Positions 10,620 to 18,773 of a DNA stretch of 64,000 nucleotides are shown piece after piece. Position 1 is the stretch's first letter; each line of letters opens with the position of its first letter. The stretch is taken from assembly GCA_963849105.1 (NCBI GenBank), contig CAWKGD010000006.1:248001-312000 (forward strand), written 5' to 3'. The notes below the pieces were generated by a model that did not search any database, was not told the DNA's origin, and saw only the letters and a list, made by a program, of their open reading frames with translations. Made by a program: the position numbers and the translations under genes. This DNA is from CAVRXQ01 sp963849105. GTDB lineage: Bacteria > Actinomycetota > Acidimicrobiia > Acidimicrobiales > Bog-793.

Positions 10620-11159
10620 TCAGCGTTGGTGCGTCGCGACGAGGACGGCCCGCGCCAAGGAGTGGAACGCCAAGTTGAACCCGAGGATCGCCGGGGTGGC
10701 GTCCGGACCGACATCGAGCGACTCCACGTCGACCGCGTGCACTGTGAAGACGTAACGATGCGGACCGTGTCCCTCTGGAGGCGCGGCGCCCATATACCCG
10801 CGCACTCCGGCGTCATTTCGAAGGGTTACCGCCGAGCTGGGGAGGTCACCGCCGTCCGGCGCTCCCGCACCACGCGGCAGCGCTGTCACAGACTCCGGAA
10901 TGTTGCACACGGCCCAATGCCAGAACCCGCTGCCCGTCGGCGCGTCGGGGTCATAGACGGTGACGGCGAAGCTTCGAGTCGCTTCAGGAAAACCGGACCA
11001 ACTGAGCTCGGGTGAAACGTCTTCTCCACCCGCACCCATCATTGCGCTCACCTGGTCGCGCTTGAGGGCCGCTCCGTCCGCGACGTCGGAGCTCGTGACC
11101 GTGAAGCTCGGGACCGACGGGAGGAACTCGTAGGGAAGAGGTGGTTGATTGTCTGCCAT
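10620..11159 (-). CDS. PEBP/YbhB-YbcL family protein
   Basis: A 179-residue phosphatidylethanolamine-binding-like protein; bacterial members have unclear roles, some as kinase modulators or inhibitors. The signatures are GAGGEDVSPELSWSGFPEAT, the conserved VTVYDPDAPTGSGFWHWAVC with the ligand-pocket Asp and His residues, then GVRGYMGAAPPEGHGPHRY. The start at 11159 is supported by GAGGAGG four bases upstream (GAGGAGGATCATG). No signal peptide is seen, so it is probably cytoplasmic. It stands alone between tRNA-Gly and marR. Confidence 0.9.
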   Translation of the reverse strand: MADNQPPLPYEFLPSVPSFTVTSSDVADGAALKRDQVSAMMGAGGEDVSPELSWSGFPEATRSFAVTVYDPDAPTGSGFWHWAVCNIPESVTALPRGAGAPDGGDLPSSAVTLRNDAGVRGYMGAAPPEGHGPHRYVFTVHAVDVESLDVGPDATPAILGFNLAFHSLARAVLVATHQR

Positions 11160-11263
11160 GATCCTCCTCGCAAAATCCGATTGCGCGTGCGACCGAGACA
11201 GTACCGACTGGTCCGCCTCGGTAAACAAGGCGAACGCGTGTCTCTACATTCCAGCCGACGGGA

Positions 11264-11776
11264 TTAGTGAATCGAGAAGCCCGATTTCTCCTCGACCGAC
11301 GCAAGCAGCTTGCGAAGAAGCGCGGTGAGCTGGCCGCGCTCCTTTTCGGACATCGTGCTCATCAGCTCGCGTTCCCGTTTCGCTTGAACCGCGACGTACC
11401 GATCGAGCGCCCCCCGGCCCTCAGCGGTCAGCTCGACGAGCACCCCACGACGGTCTTTCGGATCCGGGTGCCGCTTCACGAGGCCCGCTGCCTCGAGTTT
11501 GTCGAGCCGATTCGTCATCGTCCCCGTTGACACCAAAAGATGTTGGGCGATCTCCCCGGGGCTGCGCGTCTCGCCCCAGCCGAGACAAAGGAGCACCTTT
11601 ACCTCGCCTTGCGCGAGTCCGAGCTCCTCGAGCGTGTCGACCGCGGCTCGTTCCACGTATCGGTCGACTTTCGAGATCCGGTTGACGATCGTCTCGACGT
11701 CGAAATCGATCTCAGGCCACTGCTCAACGGCCCGCGCCGCGTGCTTGTCGAGGTCGTCGCGGTCGGGTGAGCTCAT
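11264..11776 (-). CDS. MarR-family transcriptional regulator
   Basis: A 170-residue winged-helix regulator. The HTH core reads LGLAQGEVKVLLCLGWGETR, SPGEIAQHLLVSTGTMTNRL, DKLEAAGLVKRHPDPKDRRG, with the wing DRRGVLVELTAEGRG. The N- and C-terminal helices would form the dimer interface. The start at 11776 has GGAG just upstream (GTGGAGTTATG). It faces away from a 99-codon gene across an intergenic region holding a perfect palindrome (11873-11886), the expected place for an autoregulatory MarR site. The ligand is unknown. Confidence 0.88.
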   Translation of the reverse strand: MSSPDRDDLDKHAARAVEQWPEIDFDVETIVNRISKVDRYVERAAVDTLEELGLAQGEVKVLLCLGWGETRSPGEIAQHLLVSTGTMTNRLDKLEAAGLVKRHPDPKDRRGVLVELTAEGRGALDRYVAVQAKRERELMSTMSEKERGQLTALLRKLLASVEEKSGFSIH

Positions 11777-11868
11777 AACTCCACGGTCTTGGCTCGGGTG
11801 TTCGCCCACGTTTGGAAGTCTATCTCGAAACTTCCTCCAACACGAGATACTTGACAACCAGCTTTTTA

Positions 11869-11896
11869 ACAAGTAACTTGAGTTACAGCTACTTGT
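11869..11896. promoter_or_regulatory. Palindromic operator candidate between marR and the divergent gene
   Basis: Contains the perfect 14-bp palindrome GTAACTTGAGTTAC (11873-11886). A wider pair of inverted arms, ACAAGTA (11869-11875) and TACTTGT (11890-11896), brackets it. Length, symmetry and position between divergent genes fit a MarR dimer site; binding by this MarR is inferred. Confidence 0.55.
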
Positions 11897-11919
11897 GGAC
11901 AAGCTTTCTGGAGGTTGTC

Positions 11920-12219
11920 ATGGTCTCGATTCCCCGCTACGAGCTCGCCCAGGCGATACAGCACGACCTCGAGCGGCGGCTCGAACACTCTGCCGAAATG
12001 GCCGACGCCCGGAACAGCGCGCGCAGCAGCTCCGTCCCCGACTGCCCCCGCTTTCTCGCCCTCCCAGGAAACGGTGGTGATGACGCCCGAGCGGAGGAGG
12101 CAATCCGAAGGCTGCCGACAGGTACGCGACGGCAGCTGGAGCCGACAAACGCGACGGCGGTCGCCGTGCAATGCGGTTGCCTCGACGGGGAAGGATCGGA
12201 CGCCGCCGCGTACGCCTGA
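11920..12219 (+). CDS. Small protein of unknown function, divergent from marR
   Basis: A 99-residue protein starting MVSIPRYELAQAIQHDLERR, predicted helical at first and then low-complexity, with two Cys residues close together (VQCGCLDG). I recognise no family. The start is well supported: GGAGG (11910-11914) lies five bases before the ATG. The gene shares its upstream region, including the palindrome, with marR, so it is a plausible target of that regulator. It could be a regulated small effector, but function cannot be assigned. Confidence 0.55.
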   Translation: MVSIPRYELAQAIQHDLERRLEHSAEMADARNSARSSSVPDCPRFLALPGNGGDDARAEEAIRRLPTGTRRQLEPTNATAVAVQCGCLDGEGSDAAAYA

Positions 12220-12340
12220 TCGCAAGAACCGGCCGGGGTTGCGCAATCTGCCCATTACATGACCCCTGCAGCGACTTACCCGCCGTGCTCAGGCCTTTCT
12301 CAACTTGTTGGGCGGAAACGCCGTTTGTGAAGGGGATAGA

Positions 12341-12382
12341 GGGCAATCGGCGACGGCCGCAAGCGGCCGAGCCGGATTGCCC
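12341..12382 (+). terminator. Strong hairpin between the small gene and the GGDEF-EAL gene
   Basis: GGGCAATC (12341-12348) pairs with GATTGCCC (12375-12382), enclosing an inner CGGCCG-CAAG-CGGCCG stem. No T-run follows. It could end transcription of the upstream small gene or be a leader structure of the downstream gene. Confidence 0.45.
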
Positions 12383-12426
12383 TTCGTCGTGCCGGATCGA
12401 ACGCGAGTCGAACGGAAAAGCCGCCA

Positions 12427-14826
12427 ATGTCCTCGGTCGCCATCGCCATTCGGAATCGAGAGGACGCTGCGCGATTCCGACACGTCGCCCGCCGCGTGTG
12501 GATGGCCGAAGGGGCGCTCGGAGTACTGCTGATCGCCTACGCCGTGGAAACGGTGGTCAAGCGACACTTCGGCATCTCAATGACCGAAGCGAGCGGGATC
12601 ACCGATGGAGTCGAGTTCCTCGCGGGGGTGCTCTGCGTCGCGCGGGCACGCGCGTCGCACTCAGGACGGTGGACGGCAACGCTCGTCGGACTGTCGATCC
12701 TGTTGTGGAGTGTGAGTGACGGTCTCCACACGATTCTCGCTCTCCGAGGCGCCTCCTCGTCATCGCTAGCCGACGTCTCGTCCGTTCACCTTGCCTTTTA
12801 TCCGCTGATTCTGGCCGCGGTCATTGTCTTCGCAAAGGACCGCTCAATCGAACTGCACTCGTCTTCGATGCTCGACGGCGCAATCGCAGGCTTCGGTGCA
12901 GCAGCCGTCTTCGCGTTGTACGGCCTCCACGCGGTGGTTCACCTCGGGCCGGTCACTGTCGCATCGCTTACGACGTACATCTCTCCGATCGGCAATCTCG
13001 CGTTCTTCGCATTTGTCGTGTCCCTCGCGGCGATTTCTCGACGATGGCGCGAGCCGGCTTGGCTGCTGATCGCGCTCGCTGCCCTCATCACGCCCCTTGG
13101 GAGCCCCTCGAATCTCCTCTACACCTACTTCGGGCACCTCCCCGCGACAGCCGTCATTGACGCGATCGCCTGGCCCATCGTTTTCATTCTCTTGTCCCTT
13201 GCGCTGTGGGTCGAAGCACCATCGTCGTCGCAGCACTACGCGCTTCTCGCTCCCGAGCTCGCGCTGCCCGAATTGGCAGCCGTCGGGACACTCGCCGTGC
13301 TCCTCGTCGGAGCCGCGCGTTCGATCGCCCCGCTTGCTCTCGCGTTCGCGACGGCGGCTTTCGTCACTTGCTGCGTTCGCTTCGCGTTCGCCGTTCGATG
13401 GGCGCGAGCGCTCTCCCTCGAAGACGACGCGCAGCTGTTGATCGATGAGCTCACCGGCCTCGGTAACCGCCGCTACCTGAGCCAGGTTCTCGACGCGTAC
13501 TTCCACAACGAGGGTGTTGGGACACCGCACTCCCGGATTGCGTTCTTGTTCATCGACCTCGACCGCTTCAAGGAGATCAACGACTCCTTCGGCCACCCCG
13601 TGGGCGACCGGCTGCTCGGAGAGGTGGGGCCTCGTCTTACTCCGTGCCTCGGCGATTCCGACCTGCTCGTTCGACTCGGTGGCGACGAGTTCGCTGCCGT
13701 CTTGCAAGGAGCGGACGCGACTTACGCGAAGGCAATCGCAGGTCGGATCGTTGCGAGCCTGGAAGCTCCATTCGGCTTTGAGCGGGTCAAGGCAAACGTG
13801 AGCGCGAGTATCGGGATCGCGCTCGCACCCACGCACGCGAAAGACAGTTCGAGCCTGATGCGTTGCGCAGACATCGCGATGTATCGAGCAAAACAGAAAC
13901 GCGTCCCCTTTGTCGTTTACAACTCCAACCTCGATGAAGACGGCGATCGTCTCCGCTTCATCGGAGAGCTCAGCGAAGCTGTCGAAAACAACCTCTTCGA
14001 GCTCCATTACCAGCCACAGCTCAATTTGATCGACGGCTCGGTGACCTCGGTCGAGGCACTCATCCGCTGGCGGCACCCGCGCCTTGGCTACGTCCCGCCG
14101 CTGCAGTTCCTCGCCCTCGCGGAGGGGGCGGTGCTGATGCCGTCCTTGACCTTGTTGGTGCTTGACGGAGCACTGCTGCAGTGCGCGGCGTGGCGATCTG
14201 CGGGTCATCCAATCCGCGTTTCCGTGAACGTTTCTGCCTCGAACCTGCTCGAAGACGGGTTCGCCGACGTCGTCAAAGGCCGACTCGTTCGCTACGAACT
14301 CCCGCCGGAAGCGCTCGTTCTTGAGATCACCGAGACAAGCATCATCGGCAACTTCGCGCGCTCGATGCAGATCGTCTCGGAGCTCCGTTCGGAAGGGGTC
14401 GAAACGTCGATCGATGACTTCGGGGCCGGGTTCACTTCGCTCGCCTATCTCGGCAAACTCGCCGTCGCTGAGATGAAGCTCGATCGCACCTTCATCATCC
14501 CCTTGGCCGCCGCCGATCGCGACCAAAGCCTGAAGCTCGTCCAATCGACAATCGAGCTCGGACACGCGCTCAACCTCCGGGTCGTCGCTGAAGGGATCGA
14601 AGACGCACAAACCCTTGAGCTCCTGCGAAGCATCGGCTGCGACTTCGTGCAAGGCAACCTCATCGGCTTGCCAGTGCCTGCCGAGCGCCTCGATTTCACT
14701 CAGTGGAACGGCCCGAAACGGGCAACGCAACGAAAGGGAACCCGCGCCCGAAAGCAAATTCGACCCTTACTGCGCGTCGTCGAGGACGAGCCCAAGCCCG
14801 ACGTTGCGAGCGGTCTCTCGTCGTAA
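12427..14826 (+). CDS. Membrane-anchored GGDEF-EAL cyclic-di-GMP protein
   Basis: A 799-residue protein with about eight to ten hydrophobic helices in residues 25-330, then a diguanylate cyclase domain with an intact GGDEF motif (418-422), then an EAL phosphodiesterase domain. The EAL signature at 543-545 (VEALIRWRHP) and the DDFGAGFTSL loop (from 663) with its catalytic Asp pair look intact, so either or both activities may be live. The membrane part may sense an unknown signal. The start at 12427 has only a weak ribosome-binding site (GGAAAAG). It is the only cyclic-di-GMP gene in the window and has no obvious partner. Confidence 0.93.
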   Translation: MSSVAIAIRNREDAARFRHVARRVWMAEGALGVLLIAYAVETVVKRHFGISMTEASGITDGVEFLAGVLCVARARASHSGRWTATLVGLSILLWSVSDGLHTILALRGASSSSLADVSSVHLAFYPLILAAVIVFAKDRSIELHSSSMLDGAIAGFGAAAVFALYGLHAVVHLGPVTVASLTTYISPIGNLAFFAFVVSLAAISRRWREPAWLLIALAALITPLGSPSNLLYTYFGHLPATAVIDAIAWPIVFILLSLALWVEAPSSSQHYALLAPELALPELAAVGTLAVLLVGAARSIAPLALAFATAAFVTCCVRFAFAVRWARALSLEDDAQLLIDELTGLGNRRYLSQVLDAYFHNEGVGTPHSRIAFLFIDLDRFKEINDSFGHPVGDRLLGEVGPRLTPCLGDSDLLVRLGGDEFAAVLQGADATYAKAIAGRIVASLEAPFGFERVKANVSASIGIALAPTHAKDSSSLMRCADIAMYRAKQKRVPFVVYNSNLDEDGDRLRFIGELSEAVENNLFELHYQPQLNLIDGSVTSVEALIRWRHPRLGYVPPLQFLALAEGAVLMPSLTLLVLDGALLQCAAWRSAGHPIRVSVNVSASNLLEDGFADVVKGRLVRYELPPEALVLEITETSIIGNFARSMQIVSELRSEGVETSIDDFGAGFTSLAYLGKLAVAEMKLDRTFIIPLAAADRDQSLKLVQSTIELGHALNLRVVAEGIEDAQTLELLRSIGCDFVQGNLIGLPVPAERLDFTQWNGPKRATQRKGTRARKQIRPLLRVVEDEPKPDVASGLSS

Positions 14827-14932
14827 ACAAACGACCGCCGGGCGGCTGATCGGCCCGGCGACAAAACTGAGTCGAATCTCGATCTTCAACAAGCTTGGCG
14901 ATCTCGACAGACGCGCATAGCCTCCGAACCTC

Positions 14933-15412
14933 GTGGCGACACCGGCTTGGGCGCTGTACCTGCGAACGATCGTCGATGTCGAGCTCCGTTCCGGAAAGAC
15001 ACTGCGAATCCACCCCGCACGGCCTCATGACGTCGGCGCATGGCCGAATTCGCTCCCATCACCGGTGTACGTGTTGACCGCGTGGAACCCTGGCGCTGAT
15101 CCCTTGCCGCTTGAGGTCAATCGGGAACGTCAGCGTTCGCTCGAAGCGGAGCTCGACTCGATGAACGTCTCGAGATGGAAGGCGATCGGACGCGACACGG
15201 ACTCGGACTACTTCGAAGAGGGGGTGGCGCTTCACGGCCTTGACGAGGACGAAGCGATTGACGTGGCTTGCCGTTTCGACCAAGACGCTATTTATTCATG
15301 GGAGCCGTCGGTTTGGGCGACCCTGTCCTGTCAGGACCGGAGCCGGATCGAGCAGGGATGGTGGATCGAGCCGCTCCCACCACAAGGCCGCGAGGGCACC
15401 AGTGACCGGTAG
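14933..15412 (+). CDS. DUF3293 domain protein
   Basis: A 159-residue cytoplasmic protein matching DUF3293 by pattern: VYVLTAWNPGADPLPLEVNR near the N-terminus and a closing FDQDAIYSWEP. DUF3293 has no established function; the Asn-Arg and the final Trp-containing motif are its conserved marks. The GTG start at 14933 has no Shine-Dalgarno sequence, but TAGCCT lies nine bases upstream, so the transcript may have almost no leader. It is followed 35 bases later by a peptidase gene on the same strand. Confidence 0.75.
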   Translation: MATPAWALYLRTIVDVELRSGKTLRIHPARPHDVGAWPNSLPSPVYVLTAWNPGADPLPLEVNRERQRSLEAELDSMNVSRWKAIGRDTDSDYFEEGVALHGLDEDEAIDVACRFDQDAIYSWEPSVWATLSCQDRSRIEQGWWIEPLPPQGREGTSDR

Positions 15413-15447
15413 CTCGTGACGACGATGGCGGTTAGGGGAATCGACAA

Positions 15448-16380
15448 ATGGATGAGATTGACGAACCGAGCACCGAGGTGACCACCGAGGGCGTCGTCGA
15501 AAGTGGCGAACTTCGCACTTGGTACGAGGTCGTCGGGGACCTGGAGGCGGCGCGATCTCCCGGCGCACCCGCTCCGCTCGTCACCATCCACGGCGGCCCG
15601 GGTGCGACCCACGACTACCTGCTTTCGATGGTTGACCTAGCCCGCGACGGCCGTGCGGTGATCTTTTACGACCAGATCGGAAACGGTCGCTCGGCGCACT
15701 TTCGTGACCGGGGCGCAGAGTTCTTCACCGTGGGACTCTTCGTTGCTGAACTTGCGCGTCTGGTCGATCACCTCGAAATCGGCGATCGCTACCACATACT
15801 CGGCCAGTCCTGGGGCGGCATGCTCGCGCTCGAGCACTTGCTAACCGCTCCGAGTGGGCTGCGCTCCGCCGTGCTCTCGAACACCGCGGCGGCGTACCCA
15901 TCGTTCACGAGGGCGGTGAACGGGCTTCGCGCCGGCCTCCCCGCGGACATCGATGCGACGCTCCGGCGACACGAGAACGCCGGAACCACGAATGACCCCG
16001 AGTACCTCGCCGCCGCCCGCGTCTTTTACGACCGCCACGTCTGCCGTGTGGTTCCCTGGCCAGAACCAATCGATCGGAGCTTTGCGTACTTAGACGAGGA
16101 CCCGACCGTCTACGTCACGACAAACGGACCGACCGAATTCCACACAATCGGTTCGTTCAAAAGCTGGTCGGTCCTCGACAAGCTGGCGCAGATCCGGACG
16201 CCGGTCCTCCTGCTCTCTGGGCGTCACGACGAAGCGACGCCGGAGATCCAGCAAGAGCTCGTCGCGGGGATCCCCGACACGGAACAGATCATCTTCGAAA
16301 ACTCGTCTCACATGCCGTTTTGGGAGCAACGCGAGGAGTACATGGCCGCGGTCGACACGTTCTTGCGGCGCCACGATTGA
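15448..16380 (+). CDS. Proline iminopeptidase-type alpha/beta hydrolase (peptidase S33)
   Basis: A 310-residue enzyme likely to release N-terminal proline or similar residues from peptides in the cytoplasm. The oxyanion motif HGGPG is in VTIHGGPGATHDY; the nucleophile elbow is GQSWGG; the acid is in SGRHDEATP and the catalytic His in SSHMPFWEQ. These match the proline iminopeptidase/tricorn-interacting-factor group. The start ATG 15448 gives an acidic leader of about 18 residues. It may be co-transcribed with the DUF3293 gene upstream. Confidence 0.88.
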   Translation: MDEIDEPSTEVTTEGVVESGELRTWYEVVGDLEAARSPGAPAPLVTIHGGPGATHDYLLSMVDLARDGRAVIFYDQIGNGRSAHFRDRGAEFFTVGLFVAELARLVDHLEIGDRYHILGQSWGGMLALEHLLTAPSGLRSAVLSNTAAAYPSFTRAVNGLRAGLPADIDATLRRHENAGTTNDPEYLAAARVFYDRHVCRVVPWPEPIDRSFAYLDEDPTVYVTTNGPTEFHTIGSFKSWSVLDKLAQIRTPVLLLSGRHDEATPEIQQELVAGIPDTEQIIFENSSHMPFWEQREEYMAAVDTFLRRHD

Positions 16381-16528
16381 AGTCGCCGTGTTCGTCTTGC
16401 GAGGCTGCGAACAAGGTCGCCAGGACAGCCGGAAAGACTTTAGGAAGGAGCGCGACCGTCAATAACCCGCGCGTACCCAAAGGTCGCCGCGATGCGGGAG
16501 GAACCCGGCGCAAGCGCGCACAAGGGAT

Positions 16529-16909
16529 CTACGGTCGCTTGGTTAATTGGCGCACGTTTCCAAAACGCCGGGACGCCTGACCCGTCGGGCACTCGTGCCG
16601 CTCTGTCAAGCCTGTGGAGGGAGGCCATTCATCGGGCCAGCCTCCGCGCATGACCGGGAACCGCGACTCGTCGAGCGCAAGACCCAGTTGCCGCGCGAGC
16701 GCCGTGTTGTTCCCGAGCTTCTGGGCCGTCTTGATCTTCTGCACGATGTCCTGATCGCCGGTGGCAACCGTCCAGTGCTTCCCGTCCTCGTCGAGACAGA
16801 ACAGGAAGCCGACGTGCGGCGGGTTGCCCAGCGTCTCCAGGGGAACGTCCATGAGGAAAAAAGCGTCGTCGGCCGAGCACTGCGCGTACTCCACCGTTGT
16901 GAGGGGCAT
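16529..16909 (-). CDS. Conserved-looking protein of unknown function
   Basis: A 126-residue cytoplasmic protein (MPLTTVEYAQCSADDAFFLM at the N-terminus) with a balanced composition typical of a real gene through about residue 95; the last 30 residues are Arg/Thr-rich and look like a frame extension. AAGGAT lies a few bases before the ATG (AAGGATGGCATG). No domain is recognised. It is convergent with the S33 peptidase. The tail could mean that the original stop has been lost. Confidence 0.55.
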   Translation of the reverse strand: MPLTTVEYAQCSADDAFFLMDVPLETLGNPPHVGFLFCLDEDGKHWTVATGDQDIVQKIKTAQKLGNNTALARQLGLALDESRFPVMRGGWPDEWPPSTGLTERHECPTGQASRRFGNVRQLTKRP

Positions 16910-17098
16910 GCCATCCTTACGCCAATTTCGACCGCGAGATTCAGCGCGTCAGTAGTCGTTGTGCATCAGCCCGATGCGAAGCGTCGCCCATTCCTATCCC
17001 CGGGGAGCTGATCGGGACCCTTTCAGAGTGACCAATTGGGCCGGTCTCGGTCGCCCACAGCTAGCGTTTTCTAATAAGCAGAGCGGCGGGTGAGAAAT

Positions 17099-18766
17099 AT
17101 GGACGTCCTTGTAGTGGTCGGTCGCGAACAGGCGCCGACGCACCTCGAAGACCGCGCTCGCCTCGTCCACCGCTTCGTGGAGGGAGACTCGCTCGACGCA
17201 TTAATCGGCGTGTTGAGGGCACGCATCCCGCGTCGCGTCGGGGTCTGCGGACCCATCGACGAAGCGGCGCGCGTGGCCGCCGCCATCCAGCACGCCGGTT
17301 TGCCGACGGAACTGTTCAGCGACGACGCCCTACCAAAGGAATACGCCCGCGCGCTCTCTGGTGTGGATATCCGGAGAATCTCCGATCCCGGTCCGCCGAT
17401 CGACGCCGTCAACTCGCTCGTCGATCTGATCGGGAACACTCCGATGGTCCGACTCGACCGGACCGCGCGCGATGTCGAGTGCACGCTGCTCGGCAAACTC
17501 GAGCTGTTCAATCCCGGTGGCTCCTCGAAAGATCGCATCGCGGTGGCGATGATCGAAGCTGCAGAACGTGACGGTCTCCTCGTTCCCGGTTCCACGATCG
17601 TCGAGCCGACGAGCGGAAACACCGGTGTCGGTCTCGCGATCGTCGCAGCGAGGCGTCACTACAAGTGCGTCTTCGTCTGTCCGGACAAGGTCGCGCAGGA
17701 CAAGATCGCGCTCCTGCGTGCCTACGGCGCGGAAGTCGTCGTCTGCCCGACGTCAATTCCGCCGGAACACCCTGACTCGTACTACTCGGTCTCGGACCGC
17801 CTAGCTCGGGAGATCCCGCTCGCTTGGAAGCCGGACCAGTACCACAATCCGAACAATCCGCGCGCGCAGTACGAAACAGCGGGACGAGAGATCTGGGAAC
17901 AGACGCGCGGGCGCATCACGCATTTCGTCGCCGGAATCGGCACGGGCGGGACCGTGACAGGAATCGGTCGCTACCTCAAAGAGAAGAACCCCTCGGTCGT
18001 GATCGTCGGCGCAGACCCGGAGGGGTCCGTCTATTCGGGCGGCTCGGGACGGCCGTACCTCGTCGAGGGGATCGGCGAGGACTTCTGGCCATCGACCTAC
18101 GATCCCTCCGTCGTCGACCAGGTCATCGCGGTGTCGGACGCCGAAAGCTTCGCGACCGCCCGCCGAGTGACGAGGCAAGAGGGGTTGCTGCTCGGCGGCT
18201 CAGGCGGCACGGCAGTCGCCGCCGCGCTGAGCGTCGCCCGCGATCTTCCCGCCGACGCGCTCGTCGTCGTGCTCATCCCCGACTCGGGACGCGGCTATCT
18301 CTCCAAGCTCTACAACGATTCGTGGATGGCCGATTACGGATTCACGACCGGCGTGGGGCGCACGATCGGAGAGGTGCTCGCGGCGCGCGATCCGGCGCTT
18401 CCGTCGCTCGTCCACACCCACCCGGAAGAAACGGTCCGCCAGGCGATCGAGATTTTACGCGAGTACGACGTCAGCCAATTGCCGGTCGTGAAACACGAGC
18501 CGCCGGTCGTCCTCGCCGAAGTCGTCGGCGCGGTGACCGAGCGCGACCTCATGGACGAGGTCTTCTCCGACTCCTCGACGCTTGAGCGCGCGGTCGGTGA
18601 CGTGATGCGCGAACCGCTGCCGACGATCGGCATCGGTGAGCAGGTGCAGCTAGCCGTCGACCGCCTTGAGAAGGCCCCGGCGCTCCTCGTTCTCGATCGG
18701 GGTCATCCTGTGGGAGTGATCACCCGATCAGACGTCCTGACGGTGCTGGCGAGCGGTCAGAGGTGA
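17099..18766 (+). CDS. Cystathionine beta-synthase with N-terminal extension and CBS pair
   Basis: Condenses serine with homocysteine to cystathionine using PLP, the first step of reverse transsulfuration. After an unassigned N-terminal part of about 105 residues comes the PLP fold: LIGNTPMVRL, the Schiff-base Lys in NPGGSSKDRIA, the SGNTG phosphate loop and GIGTGGTVTGIGRYL. Two CBS motifs (a Bateman module) form the C-terminus, ending VGVITRSDVLTVLASGQR. Length 555, against about 455-465 in mycobacteria. GTG 17090 is an alternative start three codons earlier. The cystathionine gamma-lyase gene follows 7 bases later. Confidence 0.93.
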   Translation: MDVLVVVGREQAPTHLEDRARLVHRFVEGDSLDALIGVLRARIPRRVGVCGPIDEAARVAAAIQHAGLPTELFSDDALPKEYARALSGVDIRRISDPGPPIDAVNSLVDLIGNTPMVRLDRTARDVECTLLGKLELFNPGGSSKDRIAVAMIEAAERDGLLVPGSTIVEPTSGNTGVGLAIVAARRHYKCVFVCPDKVAQDKIALLRAYGAEVVVCPTSIPPEHPDSYYSVSDRLAREIPLAWKPDQYHNPNNPRAQYETAGREIWEQTRGRITHFVAGIGTGGTVTGIGRYLKEKNPSVVIVGADPEGSVYSGGSGRPYLVEGIGEDFWPSTYDPSVVDQVIAVSDAESFATARRVTRQEGLLLGGSGGTAVAAALSVARDLPADALVVVLIPDSGRGYLSKLYNDSWMADYGFTTGVGRTIGEVLAARDPALPSLVHTHPEETVRQAIEILREYDVSQLPVVKHEPPVVLAEVVGAVTERDLMDEVFSDSSTLERAVGDVMREPLPTIGIGEQVQLAVDRLEKAPALLVLDRGHPVGVITRSDVLTVLASGQR

Positions 18767-18773
18767 GGTCGAA

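Noticed and set aside
12220..12426. Cyclic-di-GMP (GEMM) riboswitch before the GGDEF-EAL gene
   Set aside because: The conserved GEMM sequence blocks are absent; only a plain hairpin is present.
12844..14757. Long open frame antisense to the GGDEF-EAL gene (about 640 codons)
   Set aside because: Arg/Glu-rich shadow of the coding strand with no domain.
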